Positions 1 through 7,978 of a stretch of DNA of 47,616 nt are shown piece by piece; the first letter of the stretch is position 1; each line of letters starts with the position of its first letter. The position numbers were made by a program, and so were the translations under genes. Below the pieces are notes generated by a model. The model saw only the letters and a program-made list of their open reading frames with translations. It searched no databases and was not told the origin of the DNA. This stretch comes from a bacterium (GTDB lineage: Bacteria; Electryoneota; AABM5-125-24; Hatepunaeales; Hatepunaeaceae): contig JAIPJL010000009.1 of NCBI GenBank assembly GCA_021734165.1, positions 1 through 47,616 on the forward strand, given 5' to 3'.

Positions 1-2673
1 GGCTATGATCAGATGGTCATAAATGCTGGCAAGCGCTTCAGTTGCTTCTATTTCATAACGCGGATAGTAACTGACCAACTGCCAGCCTTCGGTCAAGTCA
101 ATCGGGTCTTCCTTCAGAACTGACTCTCCGGCAATCGTCAACGTGGCAGCTTCAGCCATCAGCATCTGGAAACCCTCCCAAGAGTTCCAGGCTTGAATGT
201 TGTTGAAGTCATAAGCAGGACGATAGAAATCACCGTTGGTGTTCTTCATCATGATCATAGCCCCACTATCAACTATAGCAGCGACAAGTCCTTCGATATT
301 TTCATTATCATTTGGCTGTAGGTTCGTTGAAATCGTGTTCCAGCCGATATGGAGATCAATATCGCGGGTCGTCTGAACTCTACCTTCGACAACGCTCAAT
401 GTTACATCAAGAGCAGTTTCAGAGCCAATACCGTCATGCATGAAAACAACTTCACCACGGAAATCATTATCGGTCGGAAGTCCCGTAGCGTCGAGTGTTA
501 ATACAAAGCCCTCGTGCTCATCAGGCTCTATAACGCCTGCGGTTGGCGTAATCTGGAACCACTCTTTTCTCGCTGCAAGCTGCCAGATATTCAATCTATC
601 AGGATTCTGAACCAACGACACAATCACCCAACTGTAAACATCAAGCTGATTGGTGATCATAATACCGCTGGGACGTCCGTCACCAACATCAAAGTACTGT
701 GCAAGCATGTACTCACCTGTCGCAGGGTTAACCTTGAAAGCATCAATACCGACATTGTCGGGACCTCTGCAGAAAACGTAGAGATAGCAGTCATCCGGAT
801 CGTCAGGCCAAACGCCAAGTCCGTAAATACGCAGTTCAGCAGGACGCCGGTAGGTCTCTACAACATCACCATCGCGATTAATGGCAAAGATGTCGGTAGA
901 AATATCGGAAGCTAATAATACTTCATCAACAGGATCCCAGGCAAGCGCGCGTCCTTCAAGATTAGCGTCAACAGAAAATTCTATTTCAAGGTCACCTGCA
1001 GTGGTGAAACCGTAGAATGTTCCTTCAACAGCTCCCCAGATCAGTTCACCATCGTAAGCGAGATCGCGCATTCCGTAACGGTCATCAACAAACTGATCGA
1101 ACTCATTGACGACTTCCATATCTGTATTAAGAACGTATATTTTGTTTGGATTATTACCGTTGTTGCCGCCTGAGATGAAGAACCGGTCTTCGGCAAAAAC
1201 AGCGCCTGCAAGCATGTCATCACCGCAGGCATCCTGGATTTCATCGGTTTGACGTAATTCAAACGGTTCAGCGTTTGCATCACCGAGCAGTCTTCTGTCA
1301 ACCGTATAGGTCAGAGGTCCGTTACCGTCGTTATCGATCTGAAATTCAAATTCATGCGTGTCACCTGGTTCAAGCTGCATGGTGAACTGACGTTCGCTCG
1401 GTGTGCACTCGGAATGAAGCAATTCAACATTAAGTTCGTAATCTCCTTCATCATCAATTTCAACCGTTTCAGTATGTGGTAGAAAATCGGGAGCGGTAAA
1501 GAGAAATTCATATTCTCCAAGGTGCAGATTTGTAAATTCATATTCACCGTCATTGTTGCTGCCACGCTTAATATCATAAGGTGTTATCGTCACCAGGGCG
1601 TCATCAACCACGTTATCATTTCCAGCGTCGGTAACTATCCCGGTTATGTTATAAACCGGTGTATTAACTGATAAAATGGCTGGTAACTCGAGCATAATAA
1701 TATCATTATCTTCAGGGTCCACAAACTGCAATATGCTGTAATAATAACCATCATCTAAACCCTCAGTGTTAAGCTGAAGCGTTATTTCCTGTTCGCTGTT
1801 TGCCTCTATAACTCCTTCTTCAGGATCCGGGATTATCCATGTTACCCACCCCTGTGGAGGACCGAAGCCAATCGCATATCCTTCTTCCGGCACGACTCCT
1901 TGTTGCATACACCAACCATGTTCACCGTCACCAAGGTTAACGCCTATGTTTACTGCCTGCCCATTATTATTGCCGTATTGAAATTTTGCCAGACCATTGT
2001 CGTAAAGAACAATTTCGAGCCAATTAGTTCGATTACCATGCCACATTAAAACGGCATAGTCATCTTCACTTGTCCAGTACCATAAATCCGTCGTACCTGT
2101 ATGGTCCATCCCATAAGCTACGATAGTATTTCCGTGTTCAGCGTTGGCGTCGGCTCGCATGGGATAGTTAGGAACATCTCGATAGGTGTCGTAATCCTGC
2201 CCACCATAAGTGAATGACATCCATCCATCAGAGCTAAAATAGACTTGGTCGAATTCACGGTTCCAGAACGGAAAAACGAAACCGAGATCCAAAGAGCCGG
2301 TATTACCGTCATCCTGGATCGTCCAGTCTTCTACATCATCCCATTCGCGGATATCAATCCATTCAAATTCCGGTCCATCATCCTCATCGTTATCACGCCA
2401 TTCATAATCCATATCGTCCGGATCACTGCGATCATCACGACGGGGTGGTATGATCCTTTCATTTTCCTCTTCCGCCAGATCTATCCCCTCAACCTTAATC
2501 TTGAATGGTACATCTTCATCACCACTATTAGTGACTACCATTTCGATTTCAGCCTGAGCAGCCGCTTCCATTGATGCAGCAACGCCATCCGGATCGACGG
2601 ATAACTGCGCATAAATGATATTCATTCCTGAAAATAACAGGATGAATAGAGTAATTAGTAAAATTTGTCTCAT
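1..2673 (-). CDS. Secreted multidomain protein with carboxypeptidase-regulatory-like domain, C-terminus off the left edge
   Basis: The frame is open for 891 codons from an ATG at 2673 to the left edge with no stop, so the gene is 3'-partial. It begins with a signal peptide (Lys/Arg-poor hydrophobic core, cut likely after 'IIYA', residue 22). Residues about 75-260 resemble a nidogen-like or surface-lectin-like region (W/G/Y rich, 'SSDGWMSFTYGG'). Residues about 340-420 form a carboxypeptidase-regulatory-like beta sandwich ('YNITGIVTDAG', 'NNDGEYEFTNLHLGEY'). Residues about 450-660 look like a beta-propeller of short strands ('IYVLNTDMEVV', 'IFAINRDGDVV'). From about 770 come two 'GWNTIS' / 'GWQLVSYYP' modules, also seen in the neighbouring gene at 3037. 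The family pattern predicts a type IX sorting tail beyond the edge, but it cannot be seen. Role inferred: exported surface protein of unknown function. The segments are strongly acidic (DDE-rich). Confidence 0.85.
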   Translation of the reverse strand, partial: MRQILLITLFILLFSGMNIIYAQLSVDPDGVAASMEAAAQAEIEMVVTNSGDEDVPFKIKVEGIDLAEEENERIIPPRRDDRSDPDDMDYEWRDNDEDDGPEFEWIDIREWDDVEDWTIQDDGNTGSLDLGFVFPFWNREFDQVYFSSDGWMSFTYGGQDYDTYRDVPNYPMRADANAEHGNTIVAYGMDHTGTTDLWYWTSEDDYAVLMWHGNRTNWLEIVLYDNGLAKFQYGNNNGQAVNIGVNLGDGEHGWCMQQGVVPEEGYAIGFGPPQGWVTWIIPDPEEGVIEANSEQEITLQLNTEGLDDGYYYSILQFVDPEDNDIIMLELPAILSVNTPVYNITGIVTDAGNDNVVDDALVTITPYDIKRGSNNDGEYEFTNLHLGEYEFLFTAPDFLPHTETVEIDDEGDYELNVELLHSECTPSERQFTMQLEPGDTHEFEFQIDNDGNGPLTYTVDRRLLGDANAEPFELRQTDEIQDACGDDMLAGAVFAEDRFFISGGNNGNNPNKIYVLNTDMEVVNEFDQFVDDRYGMRDLAYDGELIWGAVEGTFYGFTTAGDLEIEFSVDANLEGRALAWDPVDEVLLASDISTDIFAINRDGDVVETYRRPAELRIYGLGVWPDDPDDCYLYVFCRGPDNVGIDAFKVNPATGEYMLAQYFDVGDGRPSGIMITNQLDVYSWVIVSLVQNPDRLNIWQLAARKEWFQITPTAGVIEPDEHEGFVLTLDATGLPTDNDFRGEVVFMHDGIGSETALDVTLSVVEGRVQTTRDIDLHIGWNTISTNLQPNDNENIEGLVAAIVDSGAMIMMKNTNGDFYRPAYDFNNIQAWNSWEGFQMLMAEAATLTIAGESVLKEDPIDLTEGWQLVSYYPRYEIEATEALASIYDHLIIA

Positions 2674-3036
2674 GTTAAACTCCGTACATATAGATAATTT
2701 GTTAGGAAACAATGTAAGTTCTGTGTGTAGAATGTCGAAAAGTAAAGCGAGGTGCAGCTCCTGATGGTACTAACGTCCAAATATAAGAATTTTATAAAGT
2801 ATAATCAATAGCAATTGCCGTAAACAAGGCATTTAAACTCCGTCAATGATGTATTCAAAAAGTACAAATTTGTAACCAGAGACCATATATTATAAATATC
2901 CTTTATTGCGCATTTGCTTGTGATCGCTAATAATTTATATTATCTTTTAGATTGGCTGAGCTTGGAGCGCAAGACTTTAGAATTTGACAGGCGCCAAGTT
3001 TTAGTTCATTATTTCCATTTAATATCGAGAAATACC
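2674..3036. other. Divergent intergenic region between two secreted-protein genes
   Basis: About 360 bases of AT-rich sequence separate the two divergent starts, so promoters for both genes should lie here. I see no convincing sigma-70 or Bacteroidetes-type promoter, no terminator and no RNA gene. The plus-strand frame extends up to 2914, but that extension lacks a ribosome site and is treated as noncoding. Confidence 0.5.
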
Positions 3037-4416
3037 ATGAAGTTGAATTATATGAAATACGTTTTAACAGGCATTTTACTTCTTGTAGGTTTGACGTCTT
3101 TAAACGGTGAAACTCAGCGTGACGTTGTCGGATACTGGACGTTTGATCTAAATCCCGGTTTTAACCTCGTAAGTTTTCCGGTTTTACCGGATCATACTTC
3201 ACCACAGGATGTGATTGGTGACAGGTTAGGCAGCGTTGAAATAACCTGTTGGGATGAACAGCTTGGGCGTCATCGCTGGGGGCGCTATGAACCTCAGTCA
3301 GGGCGATGGATAGGCGATCTATACATGCTTGACAGAGGGGTTGCCTACTGGATTAATCTGCTCGAAACGGATGAACCACAACGATTGATTGTCACCGGTC
3401 ATCCTGAATTATATACTAAATTCCGCTGGTCAGGGATGCGAAACGGCTGGAATTACTATGCGCCAACTTTCGGTTGTGTACAATCATTCGATGAACTACC
3501 TCCTGATAATTCAAAAGATCTGCTGGTAGCGTGGGATAATAATCAATCTCAGTTTACGCTTGCAGAAGCAGTTCCAGGAAGAGAATGGCGCTCAAATAAA
3601 ATCCAATCTATCTTGCCTGATCAGGCATATATAGTATATCTAAACCAAAGGGTTTTGCGAACTGTAGGTCCGCCTACTCCAGCGGAATACATGCTTGATT
3701 TGCTGGCGGACAATGATGAATATTACGACGAATACGGCAGGAATACGGATGGCTCAATGATGTACGATGTACCGCCACACCCGTTGATCGTCAGCAACAA
3801 AGAAGGACTCCCGGTTTGTTTATCTAACGGTGGAATTTGCTCCGGAGACTTTAACGTTGATGTAATCAGGGAAAAGCTCAGAATTGGTGTCGGTGGTGAA
3901 TTGGAGTTAGTAACCGAGGTTGTTGACAGGTTTGAGATAGCCTCGAATGAGGCGCAGGAAGGCAGGTTTAGCGCAGTGCTTACGATTGGCGCGAACGACG
4001 GAATATTTCCCGGAGATCGTATCTACCTGGTTGCAAAATCAGGTCACGCCGAAACGCGTTCCACCTCATTTGAAGTGTCGGATGATGACTGGATGCTTGA
4101 TGATATCAGCTTCCCCGAACCGATGACATCACCTGATGTTCCGATAGAAACTCCAGTGGAATTCTCAATTGGCGATCCCTATCCAAATCCTTTCAACGAG
4201 CGTTTTCAGATCGAGTTCAATCTACCCCAAGCGTCAACGGTTACTTATAGATTATACGATATACAAGGTCGTACAGCTATAGATGAAACGCGTCCTTTCC
4301 AAACAGGCGCTCATCGTTTGACAATAAGTGGTAGAGACCTTGTTTCGGGCATCTATCTGTTTGAGGTTACAACTGGACAGAAACGCGGCATTGCTAAGGT
4401 TGCGTTTGTGAAATAA
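3037..4416 (+). CDS. Secreted protein with 'GFNLVSFP' module and type IX sorting domain
   Basis: This encodes 459 residues from the ATG at 3037. An in-frame upstream ATG at 2914 would add 41 residues in front of a good signal peptide, so 3037 is preferred (3052 is possible). The signal peptide runs to about 'SLNGE'. The body begins with 'FDLNPGFNLVSFPVLP' and has a related 'GMRNGWNYYAP' segment near residue 145, an arrangement common in secreted proteins of candidate FCB phyla. Residues about 370-459 are a type A C-terminal sorting domain: 'GDPYPNPFNERFQIEFNLP', then 'YDIQGR', 'LVSGIYLFEV' and the ending 'KVAFVK'. This implies export and surface attachment or release through type IX secretion. 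Function beyond that is unknown. It is followed by a terminator, so it is probably monocistronic. Confidence 0.85.
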   Translation: MKLNYMKYVLTGILLLVGLTSLNGETQRDVVGYWTFDLNPGFNLVSFPVLPDHTSPQDVIGDRLGSVEITCWDEQLGRHRWGRYEPQSGRWIGDLYMLDRGVAYWINLLETDEPQRLIVTGHPELYTKFRWSGMRNGWNYYAPTFGCVQSFDELPPDNSKDLLVAWDNNQSQFTLAEAVPGREWRSNKIQSILPDQAYIVYLNQRVLRTVGPPTPAEYMLDLLADNDEYYDEYGRNTDGSMMYDVPPHPLIVSNKEGLPVCLSNGGICSGDFNVDVIREKLRIGVGGELELVTEVVDRFEIASNEAQEGRFSAVLTIGANDGIFPGDRIYLVAKSGHAETRSTSFEVSDDDWMLDDISFPEPMTSPDVPIETPVEFSIGDPYPNPFNERFQIEFNLPQASTVTYRLYDIQGRTAIDETRPFQTGAHRLTISGRDLVSGIYLFEVTTGQKRGIAKVAFVK

Positions 4417-4418
4417 AG

Positions 4419-4450
4419 TGTGAAAGTTTGAAAGTATAAAAGTATAAAAG
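4419..4450 (+). repeat. Degenerate heptamer tract (GAAAGTN / AAAAGTAT)
   Basis: Directly after the stop codon at 4416 the sequence runs 'GTGTGAAAGTTTGAAAG' followed by two 'TATAAAAG' units. The same low-complexity tract recurs, inverted, between nuoL and mntA (14771-14806), and a related one lies between nuoK and nuoL. Confidence 0.6.
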
Positions 4451-4479
4451 AAATCCCTCTATTTTAAGAGGGATTTTTA
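4451..4479 (+). terminator. Rho-independent terminator after the 3037 gene
   Basis: A 10-bp stem (AAATCCCTCT / AGAGGGATTT) with a short AT loop is followed by T-rich sequence on the plus strand. It lies about 35 bases past the stop at 4416. Confidence 0.8.
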
Positions 4480-4506
4480 TTGATTATAGCGCCGTTATGT
4501 ATCATC

Positions 4507-4648
4507 GAGTTCTTTGATATATTTAGAACCGAAGCCCGTCATTCCTGCGTAGGCAGTAATCCAGACAAGCTAAGTATTTAATAATGCTGATGATATGGAT
4601 TCCGGTTTTCACCGGAATGACACTAAAAGGCAATATCTCAAAGAACTC
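4507..4648. repeat. Long palindromic interspersed repeat, copy A
   Basis: The outer arms GAGTTCTTTGATATATT and its near-complement bound about 142 bases. Inside is a second inverted pair built on 'GTCATTCCTGCGTAGGC' and 'CACCGGAATGAC'. The element shares the string 'AATCCAGACAAGCTAAGTA' with the copy at 46887-47053 and is related to the degenerate copy inside 10787-11010. It is noncoding: short frames through it on the plus strand are chance products. Confidence 0.8.
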
Positions 4649-4687
4649 TTCCTCAAGTGAAGGGAAATCATTTTTACTTAATACATA

Positions 4688-6148
4688 TCACTTCACAAGC
4701 ACAACCTTTCTCACTGACACATCATTTCTACTCTTCAATCTGATCAGATATATGCCAGCCGAAAGCCCGGAATTGTCAATTTCCATAGCATGTGAGCCTG
4801 CGATTTGGCTACCATTTAATAAAGTAGTAACCTCCCTGCCGGTGATGTCGAACAACTGTAAACTCGCATCCGAGTTGACAGGCAGGTTATAACTCACCGT
4901 AACCGCAGAATTGAATGGATTAGGAAATATATTTGATATTCCGAATTCGGAAGGCGTCATCTCATTTTCATTTACTGCATTTCCCTGATTGTAGAAAAAT
5001 GCGCCCATATCGACTCGTGTTTCGTCGGGATCTTCGGGAGATTCGGGATCACCTGCATCAATACAAGGCGAATCAGCAGTAAGATGATAATCGCCTTCAT
5101 CTGGATCAACAAAGAGTGGATCATCCTCAAGCATTCCCTCGCCAATGTTCACAACACATAACTCTCCAAATGTCGAAATTCCCATACTCCCGAAATGCAA
5201 ATCAGTATAGGCTATATCAAACCTGTTTTCACCCCTATCACCGTGACCGGAATAGAGATAAATCTGGTCACCATTGTTACCCCAAACGATACTGTTTAAC
5301 ATATTTGTTCTGATATCGTTACTCAATGTATGCTGCACCCAACCCGCTCCGCTATTCGCAGCTATCGTGACATTTGTTAAAAATACTTCCGACACACCGT
5401 CCATTGCTACTCCCCCAACTTCATCGGCAACATTTCGAGCTATAAGAACATTTGTCATTTCGACTCGATCCCCGCGGGATATATACACACCGGCGCCTAA
5501 GCTAGAAGCGTAATTACCGGTGATTGTAATATCCCAGAGTTCTAATTCTGTAACTCCGGAGTTCAATCCGCCGCCTTGCCTTGCTGAATTTTCTTCAAAC
5601 ACAATGTCTCGCAGTATAAAACTCTGATTCCCTGAGCAATATAAACCTCCGCCATCTGAGGTTGCTTCATTTTCCCTTATAATCAGATTCTGAAGCGTTG
5701 ACAACGAATTTCGACAAAAAATACCTCCGCCTTCGTAAGCGCTGTTCCCACTAATAATCAAATATTGCAGTGTTGGAGATGAATCCTCACAGAAAATACC
5801 TCCCCCATTCCAATCTTCTCTGCCGTTCATTATTGTAAATCCTGATAACAGCGCATCTGATGACTCACCCTGATCGAAAGTAACGACACGATTCTCGCCA
5901 CCACCGTCGATAACTACTTTAGATGGATCATCGGGATTACCTATAACGGCGATATTTTTACCATCGAAGTCGATATTTTCGGTATATTCCCCTGGCTGAA
6001 CAAGAATTGTATCACCATCCGCAGACCAGCCAATAGCATCCTGAATGGTTTCATAATCAGCGGGGACATTGAGGATGTAAGCATTTGTTGGTGTAATCAT
6101 GGTGAGGAACAACATCAAAGTAATCAAAGGTAGAAGTAAAACATTCAT
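4688..6148 (-). CDS. Secreted parallel beta-helix protein with type IX sorting domain
   Basis: This encodes 486 residues. The ATG at 6148 is chosen because an AGGAGAT ribosome site lies just upstream and a clean signal peptide begins there; an ATG at 6178 would add 10 polar residues before it. The mature part opens with 'VPADYETIQDAIGWSADGD', the typical entry to a right-handed beta-helix of the pectate-lyase or choice-of-anchor-Q type. About eight turns marked by 'GGGIFC', 'GGGLYC' and 'GGGLN' follow. The helix closes with 'DPLFVDPDEGDYHLTADS', 'CIDAGDP' and 'RVDMGAF'. Residues about 400-486 are a sorting domain ('SNIFPNPFNSAVTVSYNLP', 'FDITGREV', 'LSAGIYLIRL', ending 'KVVLVK'). No catalytic residues for polysaccharide lyase activity can be assigned, so substrate binding or surface display is as likely as catalysis. 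Confidence 0.88.
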   Translation of the reverse strand: MNVLLLPLITLMLFLTMITPTNAYILNVPADYETIQDAIGWSADGDTILVQPGEYTENIDFDGKNIAVIGNPDDPSKVVIDGGGENRVVTFDQGESSDALLSGFTIMNGREDWNGGGIFCEDSSPTLQYLIISGNSAYEGGGIFCRNSLSTLQNLIIRENEATSDGGGLYCSGNQSFILRDIVFEENSARQGGGLNSGVTELELWDITITGNYASSLGAGVYISRGDRVEMTNVLIARNVADEVGGVAMDGVSEVFLTNVTIAANSGAGWVQHTLSNDIRTNMLNSIVWGNNGDQIYLYSGHGDRGENRFDIAYTDLHFGSMGISTFGELCVVNIGEGMLEDDPLFVDPDEGDYHLTADSPCIDAGDPESPEDPDETRVDMGAFFYNQGNAVNENEMTPSEFGISNIFPNPFNSAVTVSYNLPVNSDASLQLFDITGREVTTLLNGSQIAGSHAMEIDNSGLSAGIYLIRLKSRNDVSVRKVVLVK

Positions 6149-6357
6149 TTCATCTCCTGAAGATTTGCAGTAACACATGGATTATATGCGGTGAATTTTG
6201 ACTGAAGCTAATTTAAAATAACTGAATGCAGATTCAGAAGCAATAACTGAACGGCTAAAATATAATTATAATTGATAAATCACATCGTAAAACACTAAAA
6301 ATTTAGGGCATCGTTAAATGAGATTACTTTTCCCGCAAGATATTAATTACTTAAATT

Positions 6358-7788
6358 TTACTTCACCAGCAAGAGTTTCTCCGTCACGCTGAATTCACCT
6401 GCCTGCATGGTGCATAAGTACATACCTGCAGGATATTGACCAGCATCCCACGTCAGGTTGTGTCGTCCTGCATTCAGACGGTTATTAAAAAGAATCGCTA
6501 CCGATCTGCCCGAGAGGTCACAGATGTTTATTGAAACATCGCTTTTATAAGGAAGATCGAAGCGGATGTTTGTTGTCGAGTTAAAGGGATTAGGGAAAGC
6601 AGGCTGAAGAATGAAGTTTGTTGGCTGTAGATTATGGTATTGAGATGGAACTGAGACAGGATCGGGACCTGTTTTTACCAGCCAGAAATCGCCTTCTCCA
6701 GCGCCAAAGGACCAGGTGTATCCCGCCAAGACAAAACCACCAGTTGCAGTTTGAATTATTGAATAAAATTCATCTCTTCTCTCGCCAGCAAAGGTCATCG
6801 ACCAAAGGGAATCCCCTTCCGCATCAATCCTTAGAAGTATCCCTCCAGAACCAGTGCAAGCTCCTGCAATGGCGTAACCTTCATCTGTCGTATGAATCAT
6901 TGATAAACAAGCTTCATTATATGGAATTTCGAATACCCTTGCCCACAATGAATCACCATCAGCATCACTCTTAACTACCATAATATCCTGGCGTCTTTCA
7001 ATTATACTCCCTCCCAATAGAAAGCTCCCATCGGTAGATTGAACCACTGAGAAGCACCAATCTACATAGATACCACCGTATGTTTTTAACCATACAGAAT
7101 TACCATCAGTATCAGTTTTTATTAACAACATATCTTCTCTGCCTGCACCAAAAGATCTTGTATGACCTGCTAAAGCAAAACCTTCATCCTGTGTTTGAAT
7201 CATTGAATAGCAATAATCTGTTGAGTCTCCTCCGAATGTTCGCGACCAAATAGAATCGCCGTCAACATCGGTCTTAATTAACCACATATCAAATTCACCA
7301 GAACCGAATGATTTAGTATGTCCAGCTAAGATATAACCTTCATCTTCTGTCTGGATTATTGAATAACAGCAGTCCGTTGAATCTCCTCCAAATGTTCTCG
7401 ACCATAGGGAATTACCCTCAGAATCAGTTTTAACTAGCCATATATCACTCTCCCCAACACCAAAAGAATATGAATATCCTGCTAAGGCATAACCACCATC
7501 AGTTGTTTGAATTATTGAATAACACCTATCATTATCTTCTCCTCCGAATGTTCTCGACCAGAGTGAATCGCCATCATTATTGGTTTTAACCATCCACATA
7601 TCATAACCACCCGCACCAAAAGATTCAGTCCAGCCTGCTAAAACAAAGCAATCATCAGTCGTCTGAATCATTGTTTTACAATTGTCGTCTTCAGTACCTC
7701 CATAAGTTCTCGACCAGAGGGAGTCCGGCTGGGCTTTTGCTGCTGTTGCAAACAAAGCAACAATGAATAATAAGATTATGTTACGCAT
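6358..7788 (-). CDS. Secreted seven-repeat (probable beta-propeller) protein with type IX sorting domain
   Basis: This encodes 476 residues with a signal peptide cut near 'AAKAQ' and a strong AAGGAGAA ribosome site before the ATG at 7788. The body has exactly seven tandem repeats of about 47-52 residues with the pattern LWSRTFGG--xDxCYSIIQTxDxGYxLAG-T-SFGxGxxDxWLVKTDxDGDS. That length and count fit seven four-stranded blades of a propeller. The Cys in 'CYS' is kept in six of seven repeats. Repeats 5 and 6 are the most diverged. A type A sorting domain follows ('QPAFPNPFNSTTNIRFDLP', 'CDLSGRSV', 'YPAGMYLCTM', ending 'KLLLVK'). Inferred role: exported protein, perhaps for ligand binding or adhesion. 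No active site is apparent. The gene is about 210 bases upstream of the beta-helix gene on the same strand, possibly cotranscribed. Confidence 0.88.
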   Translation of the reverse strand: MRNIILLFIVALFATAAKAQPDSLWSRTYGGTEDDNCKTMIQTTDDCFVLAGWTESFGAGGYDMWMVKTNNDGDSLWSRTFGGEDNDRCYSIIQTTDGGYALAGYSYSFGVGESDIWLVKTDSEGNSLWSRTFGGDSTDCCYSIIQTEDEGYILAGHTKSFGSGEFDMWLIKTDVDGDSIWSRTFGGDSTDYCYSMIQTQDEGFALAGHTRSFGAGREDMLLIKTDTDGNSVWLKTYGGIYVDWCFSVVQSTDGSFLLGGSIIERRQDIMVVKSDADGDSLWARVFEIPYNEACLSMIHTTDEGYAIAGACTGSGGILLRIDAEGDSLWSMTFAGERRDEFYSIIQTATGGFVLAGYTWSFGAGEGDFWLVKTGPDPVSVPSQYHNLQPTNFILQPAFPNPFNSTTNIRFDLPYKSDVSINICDLSGRSVAILFNNRLNAGRHNLTWDAGQYPAGMYLCTMQAGEFSVTEKLLLVK

Positions 7789-7826
7789 GGTCGTTCTCCT
7801 TGTAATTGGTTAGGATTCGTCTTTAT

Positions 7827-7974
7827 TTAACCACTAAGACACAAAAACACAAAGTTATTGTTTTCTGTCAGGTGACGCACCTGACAGCACTCTTAAGAGT
7901 TTAGAGTTAGAGACACTTCGTGGTCAACCTTCAGGTTGTAAAAAAGACACACTAAAGTGTGAACTCTGAACTTT
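7827..7974. repeat. Cluster of small palindromic repeat fragments between valS and the propeller gene
   Basis: Several pieces lie side by side: a half copy of the TTAACCAC...ACACAAAG element (7827-7854); a perfect hairpin with 10-bp arms CTGTCAGGTG and a 3-base loop (7865-7887); the palindrome CAACCTTCAGGTTG (7925-7938); and ACACTAAAGTGT (7949-7960), followed by GAACTCTGAAC. The last pieces match, inverted, the elements at 47061-47083. No gene is seen here. Confidence 0.7.
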
Positions 7975-7978
7975 AATA

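Noticed and set aside
514-2574. Several short frames on both strands at the left end
   Set aside because: A single 891-codon frame covers 1-2673 on the minus strand with signal peptide and domains; the others overlap it.
2914-3036. Upstream extension of the 3037 gene by 41 residues
   Set aside because: It would bury the signal peptide, and no ribosome site precedes 2914.
4584-4892. 102-codon plus-strand frame across the palindromic repeat
   Set aside because: It starts in the repeat and runs antisense into the sorting domain of the 4688 gene.
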